DNA of 32,625 nucleotides, from contig DWUQ01000001.1 of NCBI GenBank assembly GCA_019120675.1, positions 1 to 32,625 on the forward strand, read 5' to 3'. The position numbers and the translations under genes were made by a program. Shown in pieces: positions 10,242 to 17,259 of this stretch. Source of the stretch: Candidatus Paenalcaligenes intestinipullorum. Its GTDB lineage: Bacteria; Pseudomonadota; Gammaproteobacteria; Burkholderiales; Burkholderiaceae_B. The notes under the pieces are model-generated. The model was not told the origin of the DNA. It searched no databases and saw only the letters and a program-made list of their open reading frames with translations. Position 1 is the first letter of the stretch. Every line of letters begins with the position of its first letter.

Positions 10242-10957
10242 CCAGCGACATTGAAGTCCTTTAAACCCTCGACCTGATCAATCTGCTGATCAATGGCGTA
10301 GCGCATCATGAGGCCACGGGCCTTTTTGGCGTAAAAGCTAATGATTTTCCAAGCGCCGTTTTTTTGGTCTTGAAACACACACTGCACAACAGGCAGCTGG
10401 TGCGCTTTCGCATCCACCGCTTTGAAGTATTCCTCGGACGCCAAATTTACCAGCACCTTGTCGCCTTGGCGTTGTTCGTCCAAACGCTGCTGCAAGTACG
10501 GCGCCAAAGTGTCTTGCCAATAGGCGTACAAATTGGCTCCCGCTGGATTTGTCAGCTTGGTACCCATTTCCAAGCGATAGGGCTGCATAAAGTCCAATGG
10601 GCGTAACGCACCATACAATCCGCTTAGTATCAACAGGTGCTGTTGCGCCCAGTTTAGTTGCTCGTCATTCAGTTGGCTGGCTTGTAAACCTTCGTAGACA
10701 TCACCATTAAAGGCGAGTAAAGCTTGGCGAGAATTGTGCAAATCAAACTGCGGCTGCCAGTCGGCATAACGCTGGGCATTGAGCTCTGCCAAGCTGTCGC
10801 TGATGCGCATGAGGGCTTTGATGTCCGCAGGCGTTTTCTCACGCAGGATGTGGATCAACTGCTCGGCTTGTGGCACAAACAAAGGCTGAGAGTGCAAGGT
10901 GGTACGTACCGGGGAGTCGTAATCGAGCTTTTTGGCGGGAGAGAGCAGAAATAACAT
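10169..10957 (-). CDS. yaaA: Peroxide stress protein YaaA (DUF328)
   Basis: A 262-residue protein starting MLFLLSPAKKLDYDSPV, with the YaaA hallmarks SPAKKLD, LILSGLYGALRPLDFMQPYRLEMG and the C-terminal FNVAGYAF. Members lower intracellular free iron during peroxide stress and have been reported to bind DNA; the mechanism is not visible in sequence. The last 24 codons lie antisense to the 3' end of the FUSC gene. The two genes therefore converge without room for a conventional shared terminator, and the overlap may be a point of mutual interference. Confidence 0.93.
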   Translation of the reverse strand: MLFLLSPAKKLDYDSPVRTTLHSQPLFVPQAEQLIHILREKTPADIKALMRISDSLAELNAQRYADWQPQFDLHNSRQALLAFNGDVYEGLQASQLNDEQLNWAQQHLLILSGLYGALRPLDFMQPYRLEMGTKLTNPAGANLYAYWQDTLAPYLQQRLDEQRQGDKVLVNLASEEYFKAVDAKAHQLPVVQCVFQDQKNGAWKIISFYAKKARGLMMRYAIDQQIDQVEGLKDFNVAGYAFEPELSTADKLVFRRPESALG

Positions 10958-11211
10958 GGCAACCTTATTGACGTAGCAGAATACGGATGAAGTTTAACAA
11001 ACATTTTTCTTTGTTTATCTTTGGATGAGTACGCTTAGCGTATCGTAGTCTGGCTTAGATCTCGATATTCTACCTTTCGCTGTTGAGTGATAAAGCTGCT
11101 GTTGGGTGAGTGAACAGTTATTGAGAATGAAAGCTTGAGGCGTTGCGCGTTAAATTCCGCTAGGCAAATTAGGGTACTTGCTGATAGAATGATGGACTTT
11201 GCAGTACCCGC

Positions 11212-11303
11212 GGGCAGGTGGCAGAGCTGGTCGAATGTACCTGACTCGAAATCAGGCGTACGTGAATAGCGTACCGTGGGTTCGAATCCCACCCTGCCCG
11301 CCA
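11212..11303 (+). tRNA. tRNA-Ser (anticodon CGA)
   Basis: Acceptor stem GGGCAGG (11212-11218) pairs with CCTGCCC (11293-11299); the discriminator is G and CCA is encoded. The anticodon stem CCTGA/TCAGG encloses the loop CTCGAAA with anticodon CGA at 11247-11249, which reads UCG. The long variable arm is typical of a class II serine tRNA, and the T-arm is GTGGGTTCGAATCCCAC. A terminator follows at 11330-11365. Confidence 0.97.
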
Positions 11304-11329
11304 TTACTTTGTATTCAGCACATTCTATT

Positions 11330-11366
11330 AAACCCGCATTGCGTAAGGCTTTGTGGGTTTTTTGTT
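11330..11366 (+). terminator. Terminator downstream of tRNA-Ser
   Basis: AAACCCGCA (11330-11338) pairs with TGTGGGTTT (11352-11360) with one G-U pair, loop of 13, then a T-rich tail. It is placed 26 bases after the tRNA 3' end. Confidence 0.7.
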
Positions 11367-11480
11367 GTCTATTAACGGTGAGTGTATTGGTGTACCCCAA
11401 GCGCCTTGCTCCATTAGCTCTACGCCATTAACGGGAAATGACCGGTTTTACGCATAATTAATCAAACCATCTCAGCCGTA

Positions 11481-11664
11481 GTGCGCCTTGCACCTTAGAG
11501 TGGGTGACTTGGACGAGGGCCGCAGGCTCGGGTATTTTTCAGGAGAAAAGTGAGCACTGTTTGAGCGCGCAGCGCGAGTTTGCGAACGACCTGAAAAATC
11601 CCCCAGCCTAAGGGCAGCACGAAGCACCCTCGGCCCGGAACCTAATCTAAAGGGCAAGGCGCAC
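11481..11664. repeat. 184-bp imperfect inverted-repeat element
   Basis: The outer ends GTGCGCCTTGCACCTTAGA (11481-11499) and the complement of 11646-11664 match at 17 of 19 positions. Inner segments match too: GGTATTTTTCAGG (11531-11543) against the complement of 11590-11602, 12 of 13, and GGACGAGGG against GGCCGAGGG. The right arm is longer by about 16 bases. The unpaired centre (11544-11589) is rich in GCGC. This is the shape of a short non-coding mobile repeat (MITE- or BIME-like). The 95-codon open frame crossing it on the minus strand has no family features and is judged spurious. No clear target-site duplication is seen. Confidence 0.7.
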
Positions 11665-11743
11665 CGCAGATAAAACGGTATAGAGCCGCTATTTACCTTG
11701 CCCTCTACACCATACCTACAAAAAGCGCACAAGACCAATAGAC

Positions 11744-11780
11744 GAAAAAAAGAGCTCACCCATTAAAATGGTAAGCTCTT
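11744..11780 (-). terminator. Terminator downstream of the CAU tRNA
   Basis: AAGAGCT (11750-11756) pairs with AGCTCTT (11774-11780), continued by an inner ACC-ATT helix with one bulge. On the minus strand it is followed by a run of seven U residues. It lies 18 bases beyond the tRNA 3' end. Confidence 0.85.
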
Positions 11781-11798
11781 GATTCTTCTAGCATATAT

Positions 11799-11875
<77 letters not shown>

Positions 11876-12004
11876 CCAAGCACCTCATAGCACACTGCTA
11901 TTTGTGCGAGCACCACAATAAGTATTGCGTGCTAAGCTAGCTATTATTGCATAGCTTTTTTATTTCTGCACCTTTTTCCCGCCTCTTTAAGCCACGGCTT
12001 GCTT

Positions 12005-12841
12005 ATGTCTACTACCGCCTTACTCGATCAGGCTGCACAGCGTTTACGCGCTGCGGACCAATTAATTATTGTAGCGGGTTGTGGGCTAAGTGTGGAATCA
12101 GGGCTACCTGATTTTAATGATGAAGCAGGCCTGCGTGGACATTACCCTATACTCGGCCAAGGCCGTTTTACCTTTCAGCAACTTTCATCTGCCGATTTTT
12201 TTATACAGCACCCTCGTTTGGCTTGGGAGCTATATGGTTATCGTTTGCATCAGCAGGTTTTGGCCTCCCCACACGCGGGACACCAAATTTTAAATGAGTG
12301 GGTGCTAGGGCGACGCTTTGACAGCATGATCTTTAGCAGCGCAGTAGACGACCTGCTGCCTAAGGCACTGACACTGCCAAATTACTTATGCCAACACCAA
12401 GGCTCTATGTTGCATTTGCAGTGCAGCCGACGGTGCTCGGATGATATCTGGCCCATCCCCCATGCGCTGCTTGATGTATTCACTCACCTACCTTACACGC
12501 CCCTCGATACGTTGCCCTGCTGCCCCATCTGCCAAGGGGTTGCGCGTCCAAATATTTTGCTGTTTCATGATCCGTACTGGGTGCCCAACCGCGCTCAGCG
12601 CCAATATCAACAACTCAGCCAGCGTATGCAGCGCTTTAACCGTGCCACAGTAATACTAGAAATCGGTGCTGGGCTCAGCTACCCCGTTTCGCGACGCCTT
12701 AGCGAATATTTAAAAAAACGCCTGAACTGCAGTGTGGTGCGGATCAATCCTGAGCCCACTCAGTTACGCAATGAAAGCGAGGACGTGCATATATGCTTAC
12801 CTGCTGTTCACGCGCTCCAACACCTCCAAGCCCAGCTCTAA
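12005..12841 (+). CDS. Divergent Sir2-like protein with degenerate catalytic motifs
   Basis: A 278-residue Rossmann-type protein with sirtuin architecture: GCGLSVESGLPDF (25-37), an internal block DFFIQHPRLAWELYGYRL, a zinc site C140-x3-C144 with C173-x2-C176 (LQCSRRC and CPIC), ARPNILLFHD, and LEIGAGLSYP near the C-terminus. Active sirtuins are NAD-dependent lysine deacylases. Three signature positions are changed. The PxFR motif reads PDFN38, the QNVD/SNVD motif reads SAVD (Ala113), and the catalytic HG reads H131-Q132-G133, with Gln directly before Gly. The zinc cysteines are intact. It may be inactive or do other chemistry. A TTG two codons upstream is an alternative start; neither has a good Shine-Dalgarno. 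No obvious partner gene is next to it. Confidence 0.8.
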   Translation: MSTTALLDQAAQRLRAADQLIIVAGCGLSVESGLPDFNDEAGLRGHYPILGQGRFTFQQLSSADFFIQHPRLAWELYGYRLHQQVLASPHAGHQILNEWVLGRRFDSMIFSSAVDDLLPKALTLPNYLCQHQGSMLHLQCSRRCSDDIWPIPHALLDVFTHLPYTPLDTLPCCPICQGVARPNILLFHDPYWVPNRAQRQYQQLSQRMQRFNRATVILEIGAGLSYPVSRRLSEYLKKRLNCSVVRINPEPTQLRNESEDVHICLPAVHALQHLQAQL

Positions 12842-13229
12842 CTCTTTATCATCTTTATCACTCTTGTTGTGGAGTTTTGTCCGACAGCCTAGTTGTTTAA
12901 AGCGCTTTACTTGATGTTCCCTATTTTATAAAGCGTACTAAATAAGACATATGGACCAGCCCAATCATTCGATGTGAAATCATTCCATAACTAATCATGT
13001 GACTAGGAATATATGGTTACGAAACAAATACTTATAAAAAAACAACAGCTTTGCTCATAACAAAAAAGTCATGCAAAGTTACGCAAAAAGTCTAAAATAT
13101 GCCTCGGCGAGTTCTCGCCCTTCTAAAATGTCTACTGCTAGGCAGGCCCTCAAAAGCATCTAACAGCATGATTATTTTTTTACTAGCCCAAACTGGCTAG
13201 GTCTTTTTGTTATAAAGGAATGAAGCACG
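12842..13229 (+). promoter_or_regulatory. Long intergenic/leader region before the AmiS/UreI gene
   Basis: These 388 AT-rich bases contain no convincing gene. The proximal part (13100-13208) has pairing potential: TGCCT (13100-13104) with AGGCA (13140-13144), and inside it GGCGA (13106-13110) with TCGCC (13115-13119). A terminator-like hairpin then directly precedes the Shine-Dalgarno of the next gene (separate entry). A TAAAAT at 13093-13098 could be a -10 element, but there is no clear -35. The upstream part (12842-13080) shows nothing I can name. Confidence 0.4.
13183..13208 (+). terminator. Terminator-like hairpin just upstream of the AmiS/UreI start (possible attenuator)
   Basis: CTAGCC (13183-13188) pairs perfectly with GGCTAG (13195-13200) around a six-base loop, followed by GTC and five T residues (13204-13208). 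The AAGGAA Shine-Dalgarno begins seven bases later. A terminator here would stop transcription before the gene unless it is read through, so it could be an attenuator. It could instead end a transcript from an upstream promoter, with a separate promoter absent or very close. Confidence 0.5.
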
Positions 13230-13763
13230 ATGCTCATGGTATTTTTAGTTTTTGCTGGTATTTGTCTGTTTATTAACGGCATCAACCTGTATTACATGCA
13301 CTCCAACAACAATGAAAAAGCCATCTTGGCCAAGGATGCAGCGATCGTAAATATTTTTACGGGTGTGCTTGGCGTCGTGGTGATCGCAAACATTATTTAC
13401 CATGCTTCGCAAACTACTGAAAATTATGCGCCTGCAGCGTATATTGGTTTGTTTGCGCTGACCTACACGTGGTCGGGTATCAACGCCTTTACTGGGTCTA
13501 ATGGCCGCGCTTTAGGATGGTTTTCTCTGCTGGTGACGTTAATTGCCATCCCAGCTGGGCTCGTCGAGCTATCGCGTGCGCATACCCTAATTGAGTACTG
13601 GCTTGGTATCAGCTGGTTGGCGTGGGGTGTATTGTGGTTTTTGTCCTTCCTTATTTTGGTACAGCAAAAGCCATTATCTCGTTTAACTGGCGGCTTATCG
13701 AGCTTTCAGGGCATTACCACTGCATTGCTGCCTGCAATTTTACACTTTTGGGATGTGATTTAA
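13230..13763 (+). CDS. AmiS/UreI-family urea/amide channel
   Basis: A 177-residue membrane protein with about six hydrophobic segments (2-20, 37-57, 68-88, 96-115, 122-143, 158-175). Family blocks are visible: an Asn-rich first helix (FINGINLYY), LTYTWSGIN, GWFSLLVTLIAIPAG, SWLAWGVLWFLSFLILV and FQGITTALLPAIL. Known members are H. pylori UreI, an acid-gated urea channel, and AmiS of amidase operons. No urease or amidase gene is in the window, so the substrate (urea or a short amide) is inferred from the family. The ATG at 13230 has AAGGAA upstream at good distance. A terminator-like hairpin lies just before the gene. Confidence 0.88.
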   Translation: MLMVFLVFAGICLFINGINLYYMHSNNNEKAILAKDAAIVNIFTGVLGVVVIANIIYHASQTTENYAPAAYIGLFALTYTWSGINAFTGSNGRALGWFSLLVTLIAIPAGLVELSRAHTLIEYWLGISWLAWGVLWFLSFLILVQQKPLSRLTGGLSSFQGITTALLPAILHFWDVI

Positions 13764-13871
13764 GGTAGGCATTTCTGTTGTTGACGGTTGCTAAGAATCG
13801 TTAACAGTTTGGGCATGGCCGCTATTTTCACGTACTATGGCATCTAATGTGTCTTTTCTAAAGGAGCGAGT

Positions 13872-14393
13872 ATGTTTACGAAAAAAAGGGGCTCGATATT
13901 GACTGCGGCCCTGGTGCTGAGCACCGCCAGCTTAGCTACGCATGCGGTTGAAAGCAGCACCACGCCCTATGTCGGAAATTACATCGCAGATGTCGCTAAG
14001 GAACACAAATCCGTAGCGGATTCTTATAAGATCATTACCGAGCCCGTACATGCTCGTTTTGATTGGCTCAAAGATTACGGTACGGCCTCCCCTGCCACAG
14101 AGGTGACCATCGACGGCAAAAAGTATGCGGCATTTAGTGGTTGCGAACCCCATAACTGCACCAATTCGTCGTATGTACTATTGCTTGATCCAGAAAGCAA
14201 TGAGTTCGTAACAGGTGCCGTTTTATTCCAAAATGATGACGACACACCAAAAAAAGAAGCCACGCCGAATCCTACCGATCCAAAACTAGCTCAAGATACG
14301 TCTAAACCGCAGACTACGGTTATGTGGCTAGGAGAGTATTCTTATGATTACATACCCAGCGTGTGGCGCTTGTTTTACCCCGAAGACAACTAA
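13872..14393 (+). CDS. Ivy-type (inhibitor of vertebrate lysozyme) periplasmic protein
   Basis: A 173-residue exported protein. Residues 1-25 form a signal peptide (MFTKKRGS, then a hydrophobic stretch ending ATHA, cleavage likely before VES). The mature part carries C91-E-P-H-N-C96, the CKPHDC-type motif that in Ivy forms the loop plugging the lysozyme active site, preceded by a VTIDGKKYAAFSG strand as in Ivy. The segment after residue 118 is proline- and lysine-rich and less typical. Such inhibitors protect peptidoglycan against host or competitor lysozymes. AGGAG lies five bases before the ATG. A strong terminator follows at 14439-14475. Confidence 0.82.
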   Translation: MFTKKRGSILTAALVLSTASLATHAVESSTTPYVGNYIADVAKEHKSVADSYKIITEPVHARFDWLKDYGTASPATEVTIDGKKYAAFSGCEPHNCTNSSYVLLLDPESNEFVTGAVLFQNDDDTPKKEATPNPTDPKLAQDTSKPQTTVMWLGEYSYDYIPSVWRLFYPEDN

Positions 14394-14438
14394 GCCAAAA
14401 CCAACGTTGGGCTAACGCTATTTATTAGCTCACAATAC

Positions 14439-14482
14439 AAAGCCCCATTCAGTACTAATCACTGAATGGGGCTTTAGTTTTT
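14439..14482 (+). terminator. Terminator between the Ivy gene and nagB
   Basis: A perfect 15-bp inverted repeat (14439-14453 with 14461-14475, core GCCCCATTCAGT), loop ACTAATC, then AGTTTTTC. It lies between convergent genes and probably serves both, though the T-run is better on the plus strand. Confidence 0.9.
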
Positions 14483-14529
14483 CATTTAAAAACCGTACGT
14501 AATTTAAAAATACTCTAAGCCAAAGTACC

Positions 14530-15294
14530 TTAAGCCGCTTGAGTACGATAATGCGTTTGCACCTCAGCAGGGAGCAAAGTGGCGGCGGCCTGATCCAATA
14601 AAATATGTGCGTTGGGGTGCCGCTTGAGGACACTAGCGGGCATATTTTCATCGACTGCTGAGCGATGATAGTTCAGTACCGTTTGGGCTTTGTGCTCACC
14701 CGTGATGAGCAACCAAACCTCCTTGGCTTCCATAATATCGGCAATGCCTAGAGTAATAGCATGCGTGGGCACTTCAGCGAAGTCATCAAAAAAACGGCCA
14801 TTGTCGATGCGCGTTTGCTCAGAAAGCTCGACAACATGAGTGCGGCTATCAAATGGTGTGCCCGGCTCATTAAAGCCAATATGCCCGTTCGTACCAATGC
14901 CCAACAGCTGGAAATCCAACCCACCCCGTTGCTGAATAGCCTGAGAGTACCACGCACACTGCTCATCAATGTCCGTACAGGAGCCATCGGGCAGGAACGT
15001 TTGCTCATCAGGTAGGCCTATATGATCAAACAAATGCTGTTGCATATAGTAGCGATAGCTTTGTGGATGCTGACGATTTAAGCCCACGTATTCATCTAAG
15101 TTAAAGCTCACTAATTGCTTGAAATCTTGTGGGCCAGCGGACTGCAAGCTTTGTATTAAATTAGCGTATACCGGCTCCATCGTGCTGCCGGTTGCCAAAC
15201 CTACGGTAGTAGGGACCGCGGACAGCATGAGTGTTTTTAGTTTTTGACTGGTATAACGTGCTAATTCAGCATGAGTGGGAAATACAAGGTACAT
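14530..15294 (-). CDS. nagB: Glucosamine-6-phosphate deaminase
   Basis: Converts glucosamine-6-phosphate to fructose-6-phosphate and ammonia, the last step of amino-sugar catabolism. The 254 residues show the phosphosugar loop GLATGSTMEPVY (32-43), the catalytic region FNLDEYVGL (Asp67) and GIGTNGHIGFNEPG (132-145, with His138 and Glu143). Asn136 replaces the Asp found in the E. coli enzyme at this place; Asn is, as I recall, common in Bacillus-type NagB, so I do not read it as loss of function. nagA, nagK or a sugar transporter are not adjacent. The Shine-Dalgarno is weak. Confidence 0.95.
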   Translation of the reverse strand: MYLVFPTHAELARYTSQKLKTLMLSAVPTTVGLATGSTMEPVYANLIQSLQSAGPQDFKQLVSFNLDEYVGLNRQHPQSYRYYMQQHLFDHIGLPDEQTFLPDGSCTDIDEQCAWYSQAIQQRGGLDFQLLGIGTNGHIGFNEPGTPFDSRTHVVELSEQTRIDNGRFFDDFAEVPTHAITLGIADIMEAKEVWLLITGEHKAQTVLNYHRSAVDENMPASVLKRHPNAHILLDQAAATLLPAEVQTHYRTQAA

Positions 15295-15389
15295 AATGGG
15301 CTCAGCCTTTAGATTACCAAGAGATAAAGACGATACTTTACTCTTTTTGTGACGTATTGCGTAAAGAAAAAAACTACAAAATGTAGAGC

Positions 15390-16196
15390 TTAAAAAACGT
15401 AACTGAGGCCAAGTATGGAGCCACGCATGTGTAAGTCTAGGCGTTTATTGTGGCGCTGATAATCCAATTTTAGATAGCGATACCCAACTGACCCATACCA
15501 ATTTGTCGTAAGCCGATAACTCACTGCCGCTTGTACCTGCCAAGTGTGGTGACTTTGCCCCGCTACGTCAAGGTCTGCGTGCAGCACCGTGGACCAACGC
15601 TCACTCCAATTGCTAAACAAACGTACGCCGATAATCGGATCGGTAATACGAGTGCTTGACCCATATTGATTAGGGATGGGCAGCGCGGCTGGCAAGCCCG
15701 TTTGTATATCGGCTTTGATATGCCACGTGCGCAAACCTGCTAGTACATCGAGCGTATGGTGTTCATGCGGATAAAAGGTATAACCCGCACTGAAGCTAAA
15801 GATCGACTGTCGCAACTTAGCTTTCACTGGCACCGTCGCCAAACCTAAAGGTAAATCTATGGCACCGGATTGCGTTAACGAAGCGTAGCTATAATCGGTC
15901 AACAGCACAAAGCGGTTATAACGCAAACTCGCATTTACAAAAGCGGCCAAGCGCAAGTTTTTAAAGACTTTATGAAAAGGCTGCTTAACCTGAGCCGTAT
16001 AAGGCACAGACGCTAAGGGTTTAAGCTGGCTCTGTACACTAGGCAACCAGGCATACGGCATAATTTGAAGCCGCCACTGTTCTGTCTCGGCTGTAGAAGC
16101 ATCATTAAGTGATTGAGCAAAGCCACTGCTGGTCACTAAAAAGCTACTCAGTAGCAGAAAGAAACGCCCTTGAGAGGTTAACCATGACAAGCCCAT
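15390..16196 (-). CDS. Outer-membrane beta-barrel protein of unknown function
   Basis: About 268 residues with an N-terminal signal peptide (SQGRFFLLLSSFLVTSSGFAQ, cleavage near FAQ). After it come alternating amphipathic strands: WRLQIMPYAWLPSVQ, RLAAFVNASLRYNRFVLLTDYSY, SIFSFSAGYTFYP, HTLDVLAGLRTWHI, DPIIGVRLFSNWSERWSTVLHADLDV and WYGSVGYRYLKLDY. The end is aromatic (GLSYVF), which is the C-terminal signature for insertion by the Bam complex. It resembles a widespread family of uncharacterised 8- to 12-stranded barrels. The start could also be a GTG three codons upstream (16205); neither has a clear Shine-Dalgarno. Confidence 0.75.
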   Translation of the reverse strand: MGLSWLTSQGRFFLLLSSFLVTSSGFAQSLNDASTAETEQWRLQIMPYAWLPSVQSQLKPLASVPYTAQVKQPFHKVFKNLRLAAFVNASLRYNRFVLLTDYSYASLTQSGAIDLPLGLATVPVKAKLRQSIFSFSAGYTFYPHEHHTLDVLAGLRTWHIKADIQTGLPAALPIPNQYGSSTRITDPIIGVRLFSNWSERWSTVLHADLDVAGQSHHTWQVQAAVSYRLTTNWYGSVGYRYLKLDYQRHNKRLDLHMRGSILGLSYVF

Positions 16197-16368
16197 ACTC
16201 GACACAGCCAGATCAAAAAAACTGCTTTGGTTCAGGAGAATTATTCAAACAAGATTTGAAGCCTTCCACACTATAAACAATTACAGCTAATTAAGTGCGA
16301 CACCCTAGCCGTTGTGTGGCAATCGCGCTAAGCTAAAAATGTATCGATCACTTTAGGAGGGTATAGCA

Positions 16369-16638
16369 ATGTTTTTTCACCGTAGCTTATTTGATATTTT
16401 AGACGCTTATATCCAGTCTGTAGGGGATATTCAGTCCGATAACGCAGCCGTAAAGTCCGCATTAATGGATATTGAAGCCCTCACGGATTTTGCCATGCAT
16501 AAGATCGGCGTCGCATTGGAGGTGTCTTTAGCGCAGGAAATCAGCACTGTCGGACTAAAATGGGCGGATCAAGTGCGTTTGCACCCTGAGCAAGCCGCTC
16601 AGTTACGCGAGCAAGCCCAGCATGAGTTGAATGATTAA
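16369..16638 (+). CDS. Small protein of unknown function, 89 residues
   Basis: I do not recognise this protein. It begins MFFHRSLFDILDAYIQSVGD, is predicted largely helical and slightly acidic, and has no signal peptide, membrane segment or cysteine. The middle (ALTDFAMHKIGVALEVSLAQEIS) could form an amphipathic helix, and the end (HPEQAAQLREQAQHELND) is coiled-coil-like. AGGAGG stands eight bases before the ATG, one of the best Shine-Dalgarno sequences in the window, which supports a real gene. It stands alone between two minus-strand genes and ends just before a hairpin. Confidence 0.65.
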   Translation: MFFHRSLFDILDAYIQSVGDIQSDNAAVKSALMDIEALTDFAMHKIGVALEVSLAQEISTVGLKWADQVRLHPEQAAQLREQAQHELND

Positions 16639-16642
16639 TCCT

Positions 16643-16679
16643 AAAAAACCCAGCCTTAGTATTTAACTAAGGCTGGGTT
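16643..16679 (-). terminator. Terminator of the DUF4168 gene
   Basis: AACCCAGCCTTAG (16647-16659) pairs perfectly with 16667-16679. On the minus strand the helix runs into six U residues. The 89-residue plus-strand gene may share the hairpin, but its side lacks a T-run. Confidence 0.88.
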
Positions 16680-16730
16680 AGATGCTCACCTTTAGGCAGG
16701 CAAGTTCACTACACTATAGAGCGCCTGGGG

Positions 16731-17093
16731 CTACTTAGAGGTAACGCGGCTCTCTACGGTTTGACGTAACTGTGGATCCTCTTGGACGGCCATGCTGATA
16801 CCGTTATACTCTTCTAGGCTCATCCCACTTTGCTCGACGGCTTCGACCATTTTTTGGTTGGCCTCGTTGAGCACTTTTTGACGCGCATCTTCATCACCAG
16901 CCTGATCAAACTTGGTCTGATAATCCCCAGCTACATCCGTTACTTTTTGAGCAGCCTTCACGTAGTTGTTGAGTTGGGCTTCAGAGGGTTTGATGGGGGT
17001 AACACCTTGGGTGGCGTCTTGAGCGTGGACAGCAGTTGCCAAACCAAGGCTAAACACTGCGGAGGCAAGAAGTGCTTTTAAAGTTTTATGCAT
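16731..17093 (-). CDS. Secreted DUF4168 protein
   Basis: A 120-residue protein with a signal peptide (MHKTLKALLASAVFSLG through AVHA, cleavage before QDA). The mature helical domain has KVTDVAGDYQTKFDQ, VLNEANQKMVEAVEQSGMSLEEYNGISMAVQEDPQLRQTVE, matching my recollection of the DUF4168 pattern (Q-x-K-M-V-x-A-V, then G-x-S-x-E-E-Y-N). The family's function is unknown; members are periplasmic. The start is the internal ATG at 17091-17093, with GGAG nine bases upstream; seven extra upstream codons are discarded. It has its own terminator. Confidence 0.82.
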   Translation of the reverse strand: MHKTLKALLASAVFSLGLATAVHAQDATQGVTPIKPSEAQLNNYVKAAQKVTDVAGDYQTKFDQAGDEDARQKVLNEANQKMVEAVEQSGMSLEEYNGISMAVQEDPQLRQTVESRVTSK

Positions 17094-17259
17094 AAACTCT
17101 TTCTCCAAAAACAAGCAAAATAGGTACCCCTATGATGCGTGTTTCACAGCGACTATTCAAGGTACGGAATGTTAGGCTCTGTATCAGGCTGCAATAAAAA
17201 GCATTAAGCTTGAAGAACCACCATTCTTAAAAAATATTTTGCTTTTGAAAATTCAAACT

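Noticed and set aside
11035-11400. 121-codon minus-strand frame containing AGRVGFEPTVRYSRTPDF
   Set aside because: It is the antisense of tRNA-Ser; this GFEPTV string is a well-known false protein produced by translating tRNA complements.
11472-11759. 95-codon minus-strand frame
   Set aside because: It runs through the inverted-repeat element and the tRNA terminator; no family features, no Shine-Dalgarno, and its composition follows from the repeat.
12005-12841. Sir2-like gene as part of an anti-phage defence system
   Set aside because: Defence sirtuins are fused to or paired with other domains (for example ThsB, Argonaute or HerA); the neighbours are a tRNA and a UreI-type channel, and key NAD residues are altered.
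14530-15294. NagB Asn136 as a catalytic-site loss
   Set aside because: As I recall, Asn occurs at this place in active Bacillus-type enzymes, and Asp67, His138 and Glu143 are present.
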